A stretch of DNA of 64,000 nucleotides from Saprospiraceae bacterium (GCA_016716335.1 JADJWN010000001.1:1-64000); one strand, 5' to 3'; positions 29,690 through 39,317 are shown, numbered from the stretch's first letter. Program-made: numbers and translations. Notes: generated by a model from the letters alone, not told the origin.

Positions 29690-30890
29690 ATGGCTTCAAA
29701 GATACAATTCAGTCAGGAAACGCTGTGTGTGAAAGAGTATGAAGATAAAATAAATACCAGGCCTCATCAATTGCCGATTTATGCGACTTCTTCATTCGTA
29801 TTCGGAGATATGCATGAGAGTGTGGAGTTTTTCAGTGGCAATAAAAATGCCTATGCATATGGCAGGTATGGCAATCCTACTATTGATACAGTTGCTGCAA
29901 AAATAGCAGATCTTGAAGCCTATGGTACGGGAGTCAATGCCTGGGGATTGATGACCTCATCCGGGATGAGTGCCATATCCACTGTAGTGCAGGCATTATT
30001 GAAAAACGGGGACAAAATATTGACACAGGGCAATCTGTATGGAGGCACAACCGAGCTTTTCGTAAAAATTCTGTCCCGTGCCGGTGTGGAGGTAGTATTT
30101 ACGGATCTCACGCAGGAGGATAGGGTAGAGGACATCCTCAAAAATGACAGACGCATCAGATTGTTGTACTTTGAAACTCCCGCCAATCCAACCCTTGCCT
30201 GTGTAGATATCAGAAACCTCGCTGCGTTGGCCAGAAAGTATGGAGTGACAAGCTGTATTGACAATACTTTCTGTACGCCTGTGATACAGCAGCCGCTGAT
30301 CTTTGGCGTAGATATTATCATTCATTCCACCACCAAGTATCTGAATGGTCATGGCAACTCCATAGCCGGTGCCATAGTAGGGATAGACAAAGAGGCCCGG
30401 CAAAAAATCTGGACTACACTCAAGCTTTCCGGCGGCACCTGCAATCCCTTTGATGCCTGGCTGGTAAACAATGGGCTGAAAACCCTCTCCTTGCGGATGA
30501 TCAGGCACAGCAGCAATGCCGGCCTTCTGGCGGATTTCCTTTCCTCTCACTCCAAAGTCGTCAAGGTCAATTATACCGGACTTCCTGACAATCCATTCCA
30601 TCAGACTGCCAGAAAACAAATGAAATACTTCGGAGGTATGCTGAGTTTTGACGTGGGAAGTAAAGAAAAAGCACTCCGGTGTCTGGACAAACTGAAGCTG
30701 TGCTGCCTTGCTCCTACATTGGGAGATACCGATACCTTGGTACTGCATCCTGCTACAAGTTCTCATATCAATGTTCCAAAGAAATCCGCAAGCCAATGCA
30801 ATCACAGAAGGTTTGATACGGGTATCTGTGGGGATTGAAAGCCCCGAAGACATCATCGGTGACTTCGGCCAGGCACTTGAATTCATTTAA
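29690..30890 (+). CDS. Cys/Met-metabolism PLP enzyme (methionine gamma-lyase / cystathionine gamma-synthase type, frameshifted)
   Basis: About 400 residues after correction. The PLP fold is marked by YGRYGNPTIDTVAAKIA (about 46-62), TSSGMSAISTVVQALL (about 87-102), the aspartate in CIDNTFCTPV, and the Schiff-base lysine in IHSTTKYLNGHGNSIAGAI (about 203-221). Near 30775-30800 the frame is lost. Two added bases, near runs of A and G, restore PKEIRKANAITEGLIRVSVG, and the C terminus then ends DIIGDFGQALEFI at 30890. Members cleave or form C-S bonds in methionine, homocysteine or cystathionine, and the exact reaction cannot be decided here. Confidence 0.88.
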
Positions 30891-30906
30891 TTACCGGGTG
30901 ATAATC

Positions 30907-31560
30907 ATGCGTAGAAAAGCACTGATATTTGGAAGCACCGGCCTTACGGGTTCTCATATACTCAAATGCCTTTGTGAGAGTGAAGCATATGACGAGGTTG
31001 CTGCCTTTGTGCGTCGCAGTACCTCTGTAAGTCATCCAAAGTTGAAGGAGTATTTGGTAGATTTTAATAATCCGGAAAGTTTTAAGCACCTGATGTATGG
31101 GGATGATCTATTCCTGTGTATGGGTACTACAATCAAGAAAGCGGGCAGTAAAGAAGCTTTTACATTGATAGACTATCATTACAATCTGAATAAGGCAAGG
31201 GTAGCTTCACAAAACGGTGTCAAAGCTGCTACCTGATTTCTTCGGTAGGAGCTGACGAAAAACTCAGGCAATTTTTACCTGTCCGTAAAAGGTAAGCTGG
31301 AGTCCGATTTGCAAAAACTCAACTTTCAAAGCATTGGTATTTTCAGGCCTTCTTTGTTGCTTGGTAAAAGAAAGGAATTCAGGGCAGGGGAGAGAATTGC
31401 TGCTTTATTAAGTTTTCTCTTTACTCCGGTGCTCGCTTTATTCAAATCACGGTACACCCCGGTCGAAGTATCCGTATTAGCCGCATTTGTGGTCAGGACA
31501 GCTGAATCCGGGATTCCGGGCATTCATTTTTATGAATATAAGGATTTTGTTAATCATTGA
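30907..31560 (+). CDS. NAD(P)-binding Rossmann-fold oxidoreductase, HTATIP2-like (frameshifted)
   Basis: About 218 residues in three frame segments. The ATG at 30907 starts MRRKALIFGSTGLTGSHIL, a Rossmann GxTGxTG nucleotide-binding turn. The frame breaks after NGVKAAT near 31236 and again in the T5 run near 31270. Two corrections give LISSVGADEKLRQ followed by FYLSVKGKLESDLQKLNF, which is the Tyr-x(3)-Lys-like KGKLE region typical of the atypical short-chain dehydrogenase family. The end reads GIPGIHFYEYKDFVN. It would bind NAD(P)H, and its substrate is unknown. Its stop lies 11 bases before gldC. Confidence 0.8.
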
Positions 31561-31571
31561 ATACCAACAAC

Positions 31572-31931
31572 ATGTCAGATAAAATCGTCAAAAAATCAAA
31601 AATCGAAATTGAAATCGGCTTGAATGCAGCTAAATTGCCCGAGGTAATACGCTGGAAGGCTGATGATCAACCTTCAAGTACAGGCTACCAGGAAAGTAAA
31701 GCTATGTTGCTTTCCTTTTTTGATAAGGACACCAAAGATACGCTCAAGATAGACCTCTGGACTACCGAAATGCAGATAGTAGAAATGGACAGATTTATGT
31801 TTCAGACCTTGAGGGCACTGGCAGACACATACTTCAGGGCTACAGCCAATGCACAATTAGCCAATGATATGCAGCTCTTTGTGGATTATTTCGGTAAGCA
31901 GACCGGTATCATTACCGAAGAAAACGGCTGA
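31572..31931 (+). CDS. gldC: Gliding-motility protein GldC
   Basis: The ATG at 31572 is preferred over a TTG at 31557 and gives 119 residues. The sequence KSKIEIEIGLNAAKLPEVIRW at the N terminus (key residues EIEIGL and KLPEVIRWKA), together with DLWTTEMQIVEMDRFMFQTL, matches GldC, a small soluble protein. In Flavobacterium gldC helps efficient gliding, but its biochemical role is unknown. The gene stands apart from gldAFG. A 204-base gap separates it from the sigma factor gene. Confidence 0.9.
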   Translation: MSDKIVKKSKIEIEIGLNAAKLPEVIRWKADDQPSSTGYQESKAMLLSFFDKDTKDTLKIDLWTTEMQIVEMDRFMFQTLRALADTYFRATANAQLANDMQLFVDYFGKQTGIITEENG

Positions 31932-32135
31932 AAATCGGAGCTTTAATTTCCGATAAATCTCAGATATTCAGATTTTTAGATATAGATAATTAAATTACTG
32001 TTAAAAATTGAACTTTTTTCATGCCAAAAGCGTATATTAGGGCAAGTGCATGATTCTGTCTTCCCGTTTGAGTTTTGTAACAGGTTTTTGTCCGTTCAAA
32101 GCATGAATCTTATTCTGAATTAAATTTTATTAACC

Positions 32136-33002
32136 ATGCGTCAACTCAAGATTTCCAATAACATTACATCCCGTGAGAGCCTCGCACTGGAGAAGTATTT
32201 GAGTGACATAGGGAAAATAGAGCTGCTCACCATTGAAGAAGAAACCGAACTGGCCAAAAGAATTAAGGAAGGAGATCAGGAAGCTTTAGAGAGACTGACC
32301 AAAGCCAACCTTCGCTTTGTGGTGTCTGTGGCCAAGCAGTATCAAAATCAGGGTCTTTCGCTCAGCGACCTCATCAATGAAGGCAATGTAGGATTGATGA
32401 AAGCTGCCAAAAGATTTGATGAAACCAAAGGTTTTAAATTTATATCCTACGCAGTGTGGTGGATCCGTCAATCCATACTGCATGCAATCGTCGAATACAG
32501 CAGAATGGTGCGATTGCCCCTCAATAAAATGGCTGCCTACAACAGAGTCAACGAGGCCTACACTTCATTTGTGCAGAAGTTTGAACGTGAACCCACGCAT
32601 GAAGAACTGGCAGAACTGCTCGAGGTAACCCCCAAAGACATTGCCAATATGCTGAAAGGTGGCAATAAACATATCTCTATGGATGCGCCGCTGAGCGATG
32701 ACGATGGTGCCGCCTCCATGATTGATTTGCTCACTTTGGGTGATGAAGATAGTCCTGACCTTAAACTGATGGAAGAGTCTATCCGAAAAGAAGTCGTAGA
32801 GGGATTAGAAATACTTTCCCCTCGAGAAATCCATGTGATATCCGATTACTATGGGCTCAATGGTGAAAAACCTCTGACCCTAGAGGAGATTGGAGAAAGA
32901 TATGACCTCACCAGAGAGAGAGTCCGTCAAATCAAGGAGAGAGCCATAAGAAGAATGCGGAAATCTGCCAACCGAAATGCCCTGAAGTCCTTTCTTAATT
33001 AG
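32136..33002 (+). CDS. rpoD: Primary RNA polymerase sigma factor (SigA/RpoD, short Bacteroidota form)
   Basis: The protein has 288 residues, which is the usual length of the Bacteroidota housekeeping sigma without the long non-conserved region. Region 1.2 contains ALEKYLSDIGKIELLTIEEE. Region 2 holds LIQANLRFVV-type KANLRFVVSVAKQY and GLMKAAKRFDETKGFKFISYAVWWIRQSI (about 88-117; core YAVWWIRQ). Region 3 follows, and region 4 has LTLEEIGERYDLTRERVRQIKERAIRRMR at about 248-276 with the -33 recognition helix (RERVRQIKERA). It directs RNA polymerase to housekeeping promoters such as the TTTG/TAnnTTTG sites seen here. Confidence 0.95.
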   Translation: MRQLKISNNITSRESLALEKYLSDIGKIELLTIEEETELAKRIKEGDQEALERLTKANLRFVVSVAKQYQNQGLSLSDLINEGNVGLMKAAKRFDETKGFKFISYAVWWIRQSILHAIVEYSRMVRLPLNKMAAYNRVNEAYTSFVQKFEREPTHEELAELLEVTPKDIANMLKGGNKHISMDAPLSDDDGAASMIDLLTLGDEDSPDLKLMEESIRKEVVEGLEILSPREIHVISDYYGLNGEKPLTLEEIGERYDLTRERVRQIKERAIRRMRKSANRNALKSFLN

Positions 33003-33025
33003 CAAAACAGTAGAAATCATATCTG

Positions 33026-33682
33026 ATGTGGAGAATTCTGTTGTTGACATTACTTCTGGTGACCGGATTCTCCCTCTTACTATATTGGATATATCAATAC
33101 CGGCTTAAATGGGGGTGGGGAAGTATAGACTGGGGACAGGAAAGAAAAAAGCTTCTGAACCTATTGCGCAGTGAAAGCCTGCAACTCAGACCTTTGTCTC
33201 CTGAAGACCTCGAATCTGTGTCTGAAAACCCGGAATTGGCCACAGATATATCAGGACATAAAACTGTTGTAAAAGGATATTGCACCAATATTTACGGAGA
33301 TAAGGTCATAGCCTTTGCCGCAAGATCTTATCCTGCTTTATCTTCTTTGCGGGTTGCCATTACTACAGAAAACATCTTCACTTTTATATCCAAAAATGAT
33401 TACACCAAAATATACATTGACGATACGGAGGCCGGTACGGTAGACAGCCAGGGGAATTTATACTCACCCAATCAACGTTTGCTGGCTTCTATTGATACTT
33501 ATCCCAACGTGACAGGTTATGCTATCAGGATATATGGGCGGAAAGTTGGCAATCTCAACACTGCATTTGCACACAGCGTGAGGAACGGTAAGGCTTTCAG
33601 AATTCTGGAAAGACTGGAAAAAGATGAATATGAACTTTTTTTAGCTCTATCCATGATGAAAATAACTTCCCTCATCAAGTAG
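33026..33682 (+). CDS. Membrane-anchored protein of unknown function
   Basis: The protein has 218 residues. An N-terminal membrane helix (ILLLTLLLVTGFSLLLYWIY, about 3-22) is followed by a basic-aromatic stretch and a soluble region with predicted beta strands (VVKGYCTNIYGDKVIAFAAR, TKIYIDDTEAGTVDSQGNLY). No family was recognised. It starts 23 bases after the sigma factor stop and may be read through from it. The hairpin-like CGGGC/GCCCG just after its stop has no T run, so I do not call it a terminator. Confidence 0.65.
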   Translation: MWRILLLTLLLVTGFSLLLYWIYQYRLKWGWGSIDWGQERKKLLNLLRSESLQLRPLSPEDLESVSENPELATDISGHKTVVKGYCTNIYGDKVIAFAARSYPALSSLRVAITTENIFTFISKNDYTKIYIDDTEAGTVDSQGNLYSPNQRLLASIDTYPNVTGYAIRIYGRKVGNLNTAFAHSVRNGKAFRILERLEKDEYELFLALSMMKITSLIK

Positions 33683-33813
33683 AACCGGGCTTTTAAGATT
33701 TATGGCCCGACCATATGTTACAGGATCCATAGTTTATTGAAATAAGTGGCCCTTTTTCAAAACTTTTAAACATTAAAACGGTTTGAGTTCGCATTAGCTT
33801 TTGTTATAATTCA

Positions 33814-33821
33814 TATTTTTG
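33814..33821 (+). promoter_or_regulatory. Probable -7 box upstream of the Nudix-like gene
   Basis: TATTTTTG matches the Bacteroidota -7 consensus and lies 16 bases before the start at 33838. The nearest upstream TTTG (33782-33785) is 28 bases away, longer than usual, so the -33 box is uncertain. Confidence 0.35.
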
Positions 33822-33837
33822 CACTAAATTTTTTGGG

Positions 33838-34272
33838 ATGAGCGTATTGGATCTTGCCAGAGTAATCATTTACCGCTTTCATGAAAAGGGTCTGGAGATA
33901 TTTCTGATTAATAATGAAATGGACAAGGACGCTGACATTTGGCGCATTCCTGAAGGGATGACACATTCCATAAGTCAGCATAAAGGAGAGAATGAAGTCA
34001 TTGCTCTGGAGTCAGTGGATGACGCCACCGGAAGACCCGTAAAAACATTGGCCATTGAAGGAGACTGGCATGATATACCTTCCATCAGAGGAATGCTCAA
34101 GCACGATATCAAATTGGTGAAATCCATAATGCACGAAAATCTGCCGGGCATAGAAAAAGGCACTTTCTTTGCCGTAAAGGAAGCTTTCAAAAAAGTGTTG
34201 CCGGAGGAATACAAAGCCCTGAAAGAGCTACGGGACATCCTCTTTGACAGAAATACTGTTAAAAATATCTGA
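33838..34272 (+). CDS. Nudix-like protein, likely lacking a complete Nudix box
   Basis: The protein has 144 residues. The N terminus LDLARVIIYRFHEKGLEIFLINNE followed by DADIWRIPEGM resembles the start of Nudix hydrolases (a beta strand plus WxIPKG-like turn). The expected GX5EX7REUXEEXGU box is absent, so phosphohydrolase activity is doubtful. The C-terminal half is helical (FAVKEAFKKVLPEEYKALKELRDIL). It ends 16 bases before purC, on the same strand. Homologues of unknown function are common in Bacteroidota. Confidence 0.6.
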   Translation: MSVLDLARVIIYRFHEKGLEIFLINNEMDKDADIWRIPEGMTHSISQHKGENEVIALESVDDATGRPVKTLAIEGDWHDIPSIRGMLKHDIKLVKSIMHENLPGIEKGTFFAVKEAFKKVLPEEYKALKELRDILFDRNTVKNI

Positions 34273-34288
34273 CAGCAATACATTGTAA

Positions 34289-35248
34289 ATGAGTCTGAAT
34301 TCTGAATCCTGCACCCTCAGACAAACCCACTTTACTTTTGATGGACTTAAAAACCTGTACCACGGAAAGGTCAGAGATGTATATGCATTTGAAGATCTCA
34401 TCATTCTTGTCGCTACGGACAGGATTTCGGCGTTTGACCACATTTTGCCCAAAGCAATACCCTTCAAAGGTCAGGTACTCAATCAGATCGCTACTTACTT
34501 TTTAAGGAATACAGCCGATATAGTTCCCAATTGGTTTATCGAATCTCCCGATCCAAATGTCAGTATCGGGCATAAAACTGTACCTGTCAAACTGGAGATG
34601 GTAGTGAGAGGTTATTTATCCGGACATGCCTGGAGGACCTACAGATCAGGTATAGCTCAGCTATGTGGTGTCACTATGCCATCGGGGATGAAAGAGAATG
34701 ACAGGTTTCCGACACCGATTATCACACCCACTACCAAGGCAACTGAGGGTCATGATATGGATATTTCAGAGGAAGAGATTCTGGAGCAGGGCATTGTAAC
34801 TGAGAGTGAATGGAATACATTGAAAAATTATGCCCTTAAACTGTTTGAAGCCGGAAGCAAAATGGCCATGGAAAGAGGATTGATTCTGGTGGATACCAAA
34901 TATGAATTTGGTAAACTTGGCGATGAAATTGTGTTGATTGACGAAGTCCATACTCCTGACAGCTCAAGATATTTTTATGCAGATGGATATGAGGATCGGC
35001 AGAATAAAGGTGAAGCTCAGCCGCAGCTATCCAAGGAATTTGTGAGAGAATGGCTTATTGCCCACCATTTTCAGGGACTCGAAGGGCAGACCATGCCCGA
35101 CATGCCTGAAGATTTTGTATGGCAGATATCTGACAGATATATTCAGTTGTATGAAAAAATCACGGGAAATGCATTTCATAGAGACTTTGACCCGGATATA
35201 ACCGCACGGGTCGAGAGAAATATCAATCATTTCCTGAGTCACAGATAA
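34289..35248 (+). CDS. purC: Phosphoribosylaminoimidazole-succinocarboxamide synthase (SAICAR synthetase)
   Basis: The protein has 319 residues, matching the longer yeast-like PurC form. Motifs include LYHGKVRDVYAFEDLIILVATDRISAFD (about 21-48; core GKVRDVY and DRISAFD), VVRGYLSGHAWRTYRSG (about 110-126) and the DTKYEFG/LIDEVHTPDSSRY block (about 200-226). It catalyses the ATP-dependent joining of CAIR and aspartate to SAICAR in de novo purine synthesis. It stands downstream of the Nudix-like gene and is followed by a 174-base gap before mnmA. Confidence 0.96.
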   Translation: MSLNSESCTLRQTHFTFDGLKNLYHGKVRDVYAFEDLIILVATDRISAFDHILPKAIPFKGQVLNQIATYFLRNTADIVPNWFIESPDPNVSIGHKTVPVKLEMVVRGYLSGHAWRTYRSGIAQLCGVTMPSGMKENDRFPTPIITPTTKATEGHDMDISEEEILEQGIVTESEWNTLKNYALKLFEAGSKMAMERGLILVDTKYEFGKLGDEIVLIDEVHTPDSSRYFYADGYEDRQNKGEAQPQLSKEFVREWLIAHHFQGLEGQTMPDMPEDFVWQISDRYIQLYEKITGNAFHRDFDPDITARVERNINHFLSHR

Positions 35249-35422
35249 CTACATTTTTTGACATCCTACAAGCATAGATTTTATTATGTTGGTTTGTAAC
35301 AATTTAAGATAATGAATTTAAAGTATTGCTTAAGGTAATGTCCAATGGAAAAGGATCAGTTATTGAACTTAAAAGCATTACCGGCATTACAATAAAGACA
35401 ATTTCAAAATTTAAAATTAACC

Positions 35423-36575
35423 ATGAGTAAAAAAGGCAGAGTGTTGGTAGCTATGAGCGGTGGCATAGACAGTACGGTAGCCGCAATGTTACTTCATGAA
35501 GAGGGGTATGAAGTCATAGGTATTACCATGAAGACCTGGGATTATGCAGGTTCGGGAGGTTCGAAAAAAGAAACCGGCTGCTGTCTCTCTGGACTCCATC
35601 AATGATGCAAGGCAGGTAGCTGTCCACATGGGATTTCACCATTTTATCATAGACATCCGGGAGGAGTTCGGTGATTATGTCATTGATAACTTTGTAGAAG
35701 AGTATATAGCCGGTCGCACACCCAATCCCTGCGTACTGTGCAACACACACATTAAATGGTCTGCTTTGCTGAAAAGAGCCGACGCAATGGACTGTGAATT
35801 TATAGCCACAGGCCACTATGCCGTGATTAAGGAGCACAATGGCAGGAAGTATATATCCAAAGGTAAGGATGAAAGAAAAGACCAGTCCTATGTTTTATGG
35901 GGTTTGACTCAGGAATGCCTGAACAGAAGCCATTTTCCTCTGGGCAATTTTTCGAAGGCTGAAATCCGGCAAATGGCTTTCGAAAGAGGATATGAAGAAT
36001 TGTCCAAAAAGCCGGAGAGTTACGAAATATGCTTTGTCCCGGACAATGATTATCGGGGGTTTCTGAAAAGACGGGTGCCCGGCCTTGAAGAAAAAGTAAA
36101 AGGTGGCCATTTTGTGGACAGCAAAGGTAATATCATCGGCACCCATGACGGGTATCCATTTTACACAGTCGGTCAGCGGAAAGGTCTGGGAGGAGGATTC
36201 AAAACACCAATGTTTGTGACGAAAATACATCCCGAAACCAATACAGTGGTGCTGGGAGAAATGGATGAACTGATGAGAAACGGCATGTCGGTGGGACAAT
36301 TGAACATGATGAAATACCCGTCTGTTGAGGATGGTATGGAAGCTGTCACGCAGGTACGTTATAATGATAAAGGAGTAATGTCGGCACTTTACAATCAGGG
36401 AAGTGATATTTATGTGGATTTTTACGCCAATGTCAAAGGTATTGCACCCGGACAATCTGCCGTATTTTATGAAGGCGACGATATCATAGGTGGCGTATTA
36501 TCAAAGGAAGTTTTAAAAACGATAATTAATTCCGGGAAAACTTCGTTGGATTTAGTCTATTTGATGAATAAATGA
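35423..36575 (+). CDS. mnmA: tRNA-specific 2-thiouridylase MnmA (frameshifted)
   Basis: The protein has about 383 residues once the frame is joined. The PP-loop RVLVAMSGGIDSTVAAML lies at residues 6-23. Near 35583-35590, in a TCTCTCT repeat, one extra base breaks the frame, and removing it gives GCCSLDSINDARQVAVHMG. The catalytic cysteine pair is seen in TPNPCVLCNTHIKW (about 101-114) and ESYEICFVPDNDY (about 195-207). The block VGQRKGLGGG lies near residue 250. MnmA thiolates U34 of Glu, Gln and Lys tRNAs. MnmD, which acts on the same base, is encoded at 38551-39225. Confidence 0.93.
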
Positions 36576-37322
36576 TGGCTTATAGAATTTTAACCATAAC
36601 CCTTCTGCTTGTGCTGATAATGCTTGCTGCATCATGTAAGAAAGAAACTGAGACTCTGGATGAAGCAAGAATGATGTATCATTATTTTCCAGTCGAAACC
36701 GGCAGGGAAAGAGTTTATCAATCTGACAGTATCATCTATCTGGCAGGTGGTACCAGAAGAGATACATTCACTTCATTTATTAAAGAAAGGGTAGGGGACT
36801 ATTATATTGATAATGAAGGTAGCTAATAAGGTGTTTATTGTGGAAAGATATTTTAAACGAAAAATTACAGATCCCTGGGCAAGAATAAACTCCTGGACTA
36901 TACGGAGAAATACCACCCAGGCCATAAGCACCGAGGAAAACCTGACCTTTATCAAACTGATTTTCCCTCCTGCAAGAGGTAAAAGCTGGAATGGAAATAT
37001 TTATCTGGATGAAGACATACGGGTAGGAGTGGGAGGAGAGTTTGTGCAGATGTATAAAAACTGGAATTACAGAATCGAAAACACCAACGCGACAGTATCC
37101 ACCGGTGCCGGTACATTCAATGACTGTGTGGTGGTAAGACAGGCAGATATCAATACCATCATTGACAGAAGGAGAGTCTTTGAGAGTTATGCTCCTGAAG
37201 TGGGTTTGATCCTAAAGGAAATGACGATACTGGATGGAGATGGTTCCGGCACCAATCTGCCTTGGGAGCAAAGAGCCAAAAAGGGTTTTATACATACATT
37301 GAGACTGATTGAACATAACTGA
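36572..37322 (+). CDS. Putative lipoprotein of unknown function (frameshifted)
   Basis: An N-terminal lipoprotein signal (ILTITLLLVLIMLAASCKKE, lipobox AASC at about residue 22) starts at the ATG overlapping the mnmA stop by four bases. The first frame ends after VGDYYIDNEGS near 36826. Dropping one base at about 36824 leads into NKVFIVERYFKRKITDP and on to 37322, giving about 250 residues. No family was recognised. The start overlaps mnmA and the end lies 13 bases before rimM, so it is probably in the same transcript. Confidence 0.7.
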
Positions 37323-37335
37323 AGATCCACGGAGC

Positions 37336-37854
37336 ATGCACGAAATGGTACAAATCGGCAAAGTCCTCAAACATTTCGGGACTAAAGGATTGATCAAAAT
37401 TCATATAGAGCCGATTTATGAAAGCTCATTTGAGTCCTCAGATCACCTTTTTGTGAAAAGACAGGGCTCATTCATACCGTTATTCATCGAGGAAATGCGT
37501 CATAACGGACTGGAATGGGAAATACTCCTGGAAGATCTGGCGGATAATCCGGAAGAAGCTAAAAAACTGAACGGACTGGATGTATACCTCAGAAAGAAAA
37601 ATATTCATTCGGATGCTCATGAATCCAAAGAAAAAATGCTGAGTCTTACGGACTTCAGGATGATACATGCAGCAGACAAGACAGAGATTGGAAAAATTTC
37701 CCGGGTAGAGATTTATCCACAGCAATTGATAGCTATGGTTCAGACATCATCCGGTGAAAAAATGATTCCTCTGAATGAAAGTTTTTTAATTGCTATTAAT
37801 GAGATCAAGAAAGAGGTGATTGTGGACTTACCTGAGGGTTTACTTGACCTTTAG
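37336..37854 (+). CDS. rimM: 16S rRNA maturation factor RimM
   Basis: The ATG at 37336 gives 172 residues. A longer reading from 37309 overlaps the preceding gene and is rejected. The N-terminal domain contains VQIGKVLKHFGTKGLIKIHIE (core GKVLKHFGTKG). The C-terminal PRC-barrel includes IPLNESFLIAINEIKKEVIVDLPEGLLDL (core VDLPEGLLDL). RimM binds ribosomal protein S19 and aids maturation of the 30S head. The gene is followed by a 208-base gap. Confidence 0.92.
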   Translation: MHEMVQIGKVLKHFGTKGLIKIHIEPIYESSFESSDHLFVKRQGSFIPLFIEEMRHNGLEWEILLEDLADNPEEAKKLNGLDVYLRKKNIHSDAHESKEKMLSLTDFRMIHAADKTEIGKISRVEIYPQQLIAMVQTSSGEKMIPLNESFLIAINEIKKEVIVDLPEGLLDL

Positions 37855-37999
37855 GGCGAAAGTTTTCTATTTAACATAATATTAATTATAGGAATTTTTA
37901 TTCGTAATAATGACATCAGACAGCCGGTATTTTTATGTTAATGAATGATTAAAAGACAATGATATAAAAACAAGTACATATTTATTCATGTATTTATAT

Positions 38000-38007
38000 T
38001 ACTTTTG
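38000..38007 (+). promoter_or_regulatory. Probable -7 box upstream of the small lipoprotein gene
   Basis: TACTTTTG at 38000-38007 matches the Bacteroidota -7 box. The start codon at 38063 lies 55 bases downstream, and no fitting TTG lies upstream. The rest of the 37855-38062 gap is AT-rich and has no gene. Confidence 0.4.
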
Positions 38008-38062
38008 CACCGTTTTTCGTTATCAATACAAGTATTTATTTATCCGGGAATATATTCAAATT

Positions 38063-38197
38063 ATGAAATCACGTCTTTCGAAATTAGTGGCTTTATCATT
38101 CGCACTTTTTATAGTCGTATCTGTGCTCAGTTCCTGCAACCGTGGATATGGTTGTCCTTATGAGTTAAAAGCGATTACCTCCGCAGTTTGTAAATAA
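38063..38197 (+). CDS. Small lipoprotein, 44 residues
   Basis: The sequence starts MKSRLSKLVALSFALFIVVS and continues to a lipobox-like LSSC at about residue 26. The short mature part is CNRGYGCPYELKAITSAVCK, with three cysteines. It has a basic-hydrophobic signal and ends 18 bases before ytxJ, so the two may be co-expressed. Very small lipoproteins of this CNRGYGCP type occur in Bacteroidota, but no function is known. The frame is open upstream to 37988, and the ATG at 38063 is preferred because it places the signal correctly. Confidence 0.65.
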   Translation: MKSRLSKLVALSFALFIVVSVLSSCNRGYGCPYELKAITSAVCK

Positions 38198-38215
38198 TCT
38201 AAAAGCAGGCTTAGA

Positions 38216-38558
38216 TTGAGCGTTTGGAAGTATCTTTCTACGAAGGAAGATTTTGACTTGATTTTGCAGAAATCCTTCAGTCAGTATATATTTTTGCTGA
38301 AGCATAGTGATACCTGTTCTATAAGCCTTGTAGCAAAACTCAGGCTTGAGTCACAATGGGATCTTGAATCCGATGAACTTTATCTTGTTGAAGTCAAATC
38401 GCAGCGTATCTTATCCAATCATATCGCAGAAACACTCCAAATCCATCATGAGTCCCCCCAATTGCTCATTATCAAAAACGGGGAGTGTGTACACGATGCC
38501 CCCACATTTTGATATTACACTGGATGAAGTAAAGGAAGTTCTGGAATATCATGGATGA
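38216..38558 (+). CDS. ytxJ: YtxJ-like monothiol bacilliredoxin (frameshifted)
   Basis: About 114 residues with a TTG start, because no ATG is available. The thioredoxin-like fold shows FLLKHSDTCSISLVAKLRLE, with the single active-site cysteine in HSDTCSIS at about residue 32, and VKSQRILSNHIAETLQIHHESPQLLIIKNGE. One C must be removed from the C5 run at 38499-38503 to continue as HFDITLDEVKEVLEYHG. YtxJ family members reduce bacillithiol-mixed disulfides on proteins, which implies that this organism makes bacillithiol. It overlaps mnmD by a few bases. Confidence 0.8.
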
Positions 38559-39225
38559 AATCAGCCTGATAACCACCGAAGACGGATCCCATACTTTATT
38601 TCATTCAACTTTCAATACAAGCTATCATTCCAGATTCGGAGCTGTGACTGAGAGTCTTCATGTATATATTCAGGCCGGTTTGTTTCATTTTATGTCTGAA
38701 AATCCGGATATTCTGTCTGTCAGAATTCTTGAAATGGGATTCGGGACAGGTCTGAATGCCATGCTGAGCATGGATGTGGCACGCAGACAAAAAATACAAA
38801 TGGAATATGAAGCAGTAGAGGCCTACCCTGTTCCCGTAGATAAAGCTACACAATTCAATTATCTCCGGTTTTCAGAAACAGACCTCAGGAGCTATCATGC
38901 GATGCATGCCGGCGCATGGGGAAAGGCTCTGAATCTGAATGACTACTTTACACTTACCAAGCATCTCAGTAAAATGGAGGATTGGCATTCAGATAAAAAA
39001 TTTGATGTCATATACTATGACGCCTTCGGTCCTGAAACTCAACCGCATTTATGGGAGCATACCCTGATGCAGAAAATGTTTAACTTTTTAAAAAATGGCG
39101 GTTTGCTTGTAACTTTTTGTGCAAAAGGGAGTTTTAAGCGTTGTTTACGCGATGTGGGATTTGAAGTGGAGGCATTGAAGGGTCCACCCGGAAAAAGAGA
39201 AATCACCAGAGCTCTCAAACGATAA
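38551..39225 (+). CDS. mnmD: tRNA (mnm5s2U34)-methyltransferase MnmD
   Basis: The protein has 224 residues and is SAM-dependent. The motif I turn ILEMGFGTGLNAMLS lies at about 56-70, and DVIYYDAFGPETQPHLWE at about 152-169 is the conserved DUF752 block. The CAKGSFKRCL and GPPGKREITRA C terminus matches MnmD. It lacks the C-terminal FAD domain of the E. coli MnmC fusion, as is usual in Bacteroidota. It methylates nm5s2U34 to mnm5s2U34. The gene overlaps the end of ytxJ. Confidence 0.9.
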   Translation: MDEISLITTEDGSHTLFHSTFNTSYHSRFGAVTESLHVYIQAGLFHFMSENPDILSVRILEMGFGTGLNAMLSMDVARRQKIQMEYEAVEAYPVPVDKATQFNYLRFSETDLRSYHAMHAGAWGKALNLNDYFTLTKHLSKMEDWHSDKKFDVIYYDAFGPETQPHLWEHTLMQKMFNFLKNGGLLVTFCAKGSFKRCLRDVGFEVEALKGPPGKREITRALKR

Positions 39226-39317
39226 AGCAACCGGAATTTTTTCATATTATCAGATTTTAACATCTTTGTAATACTCAGGAAAGCGAATTTTATCAAACTT
39301 TGCAAAAAAAAGAGAAT

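Noticed and set aside
29996..30886. Minus-strand frame of 296 codons
   Set aside because: It is antisense to the PLP-enzyme gene, whose catalytic motifs are clear.
33683..33720. CGGGC/GCCCG hairpin after the 218-residue protein
   Set aside because: It has a long loop and no T run, so it is not supported as a terminator.
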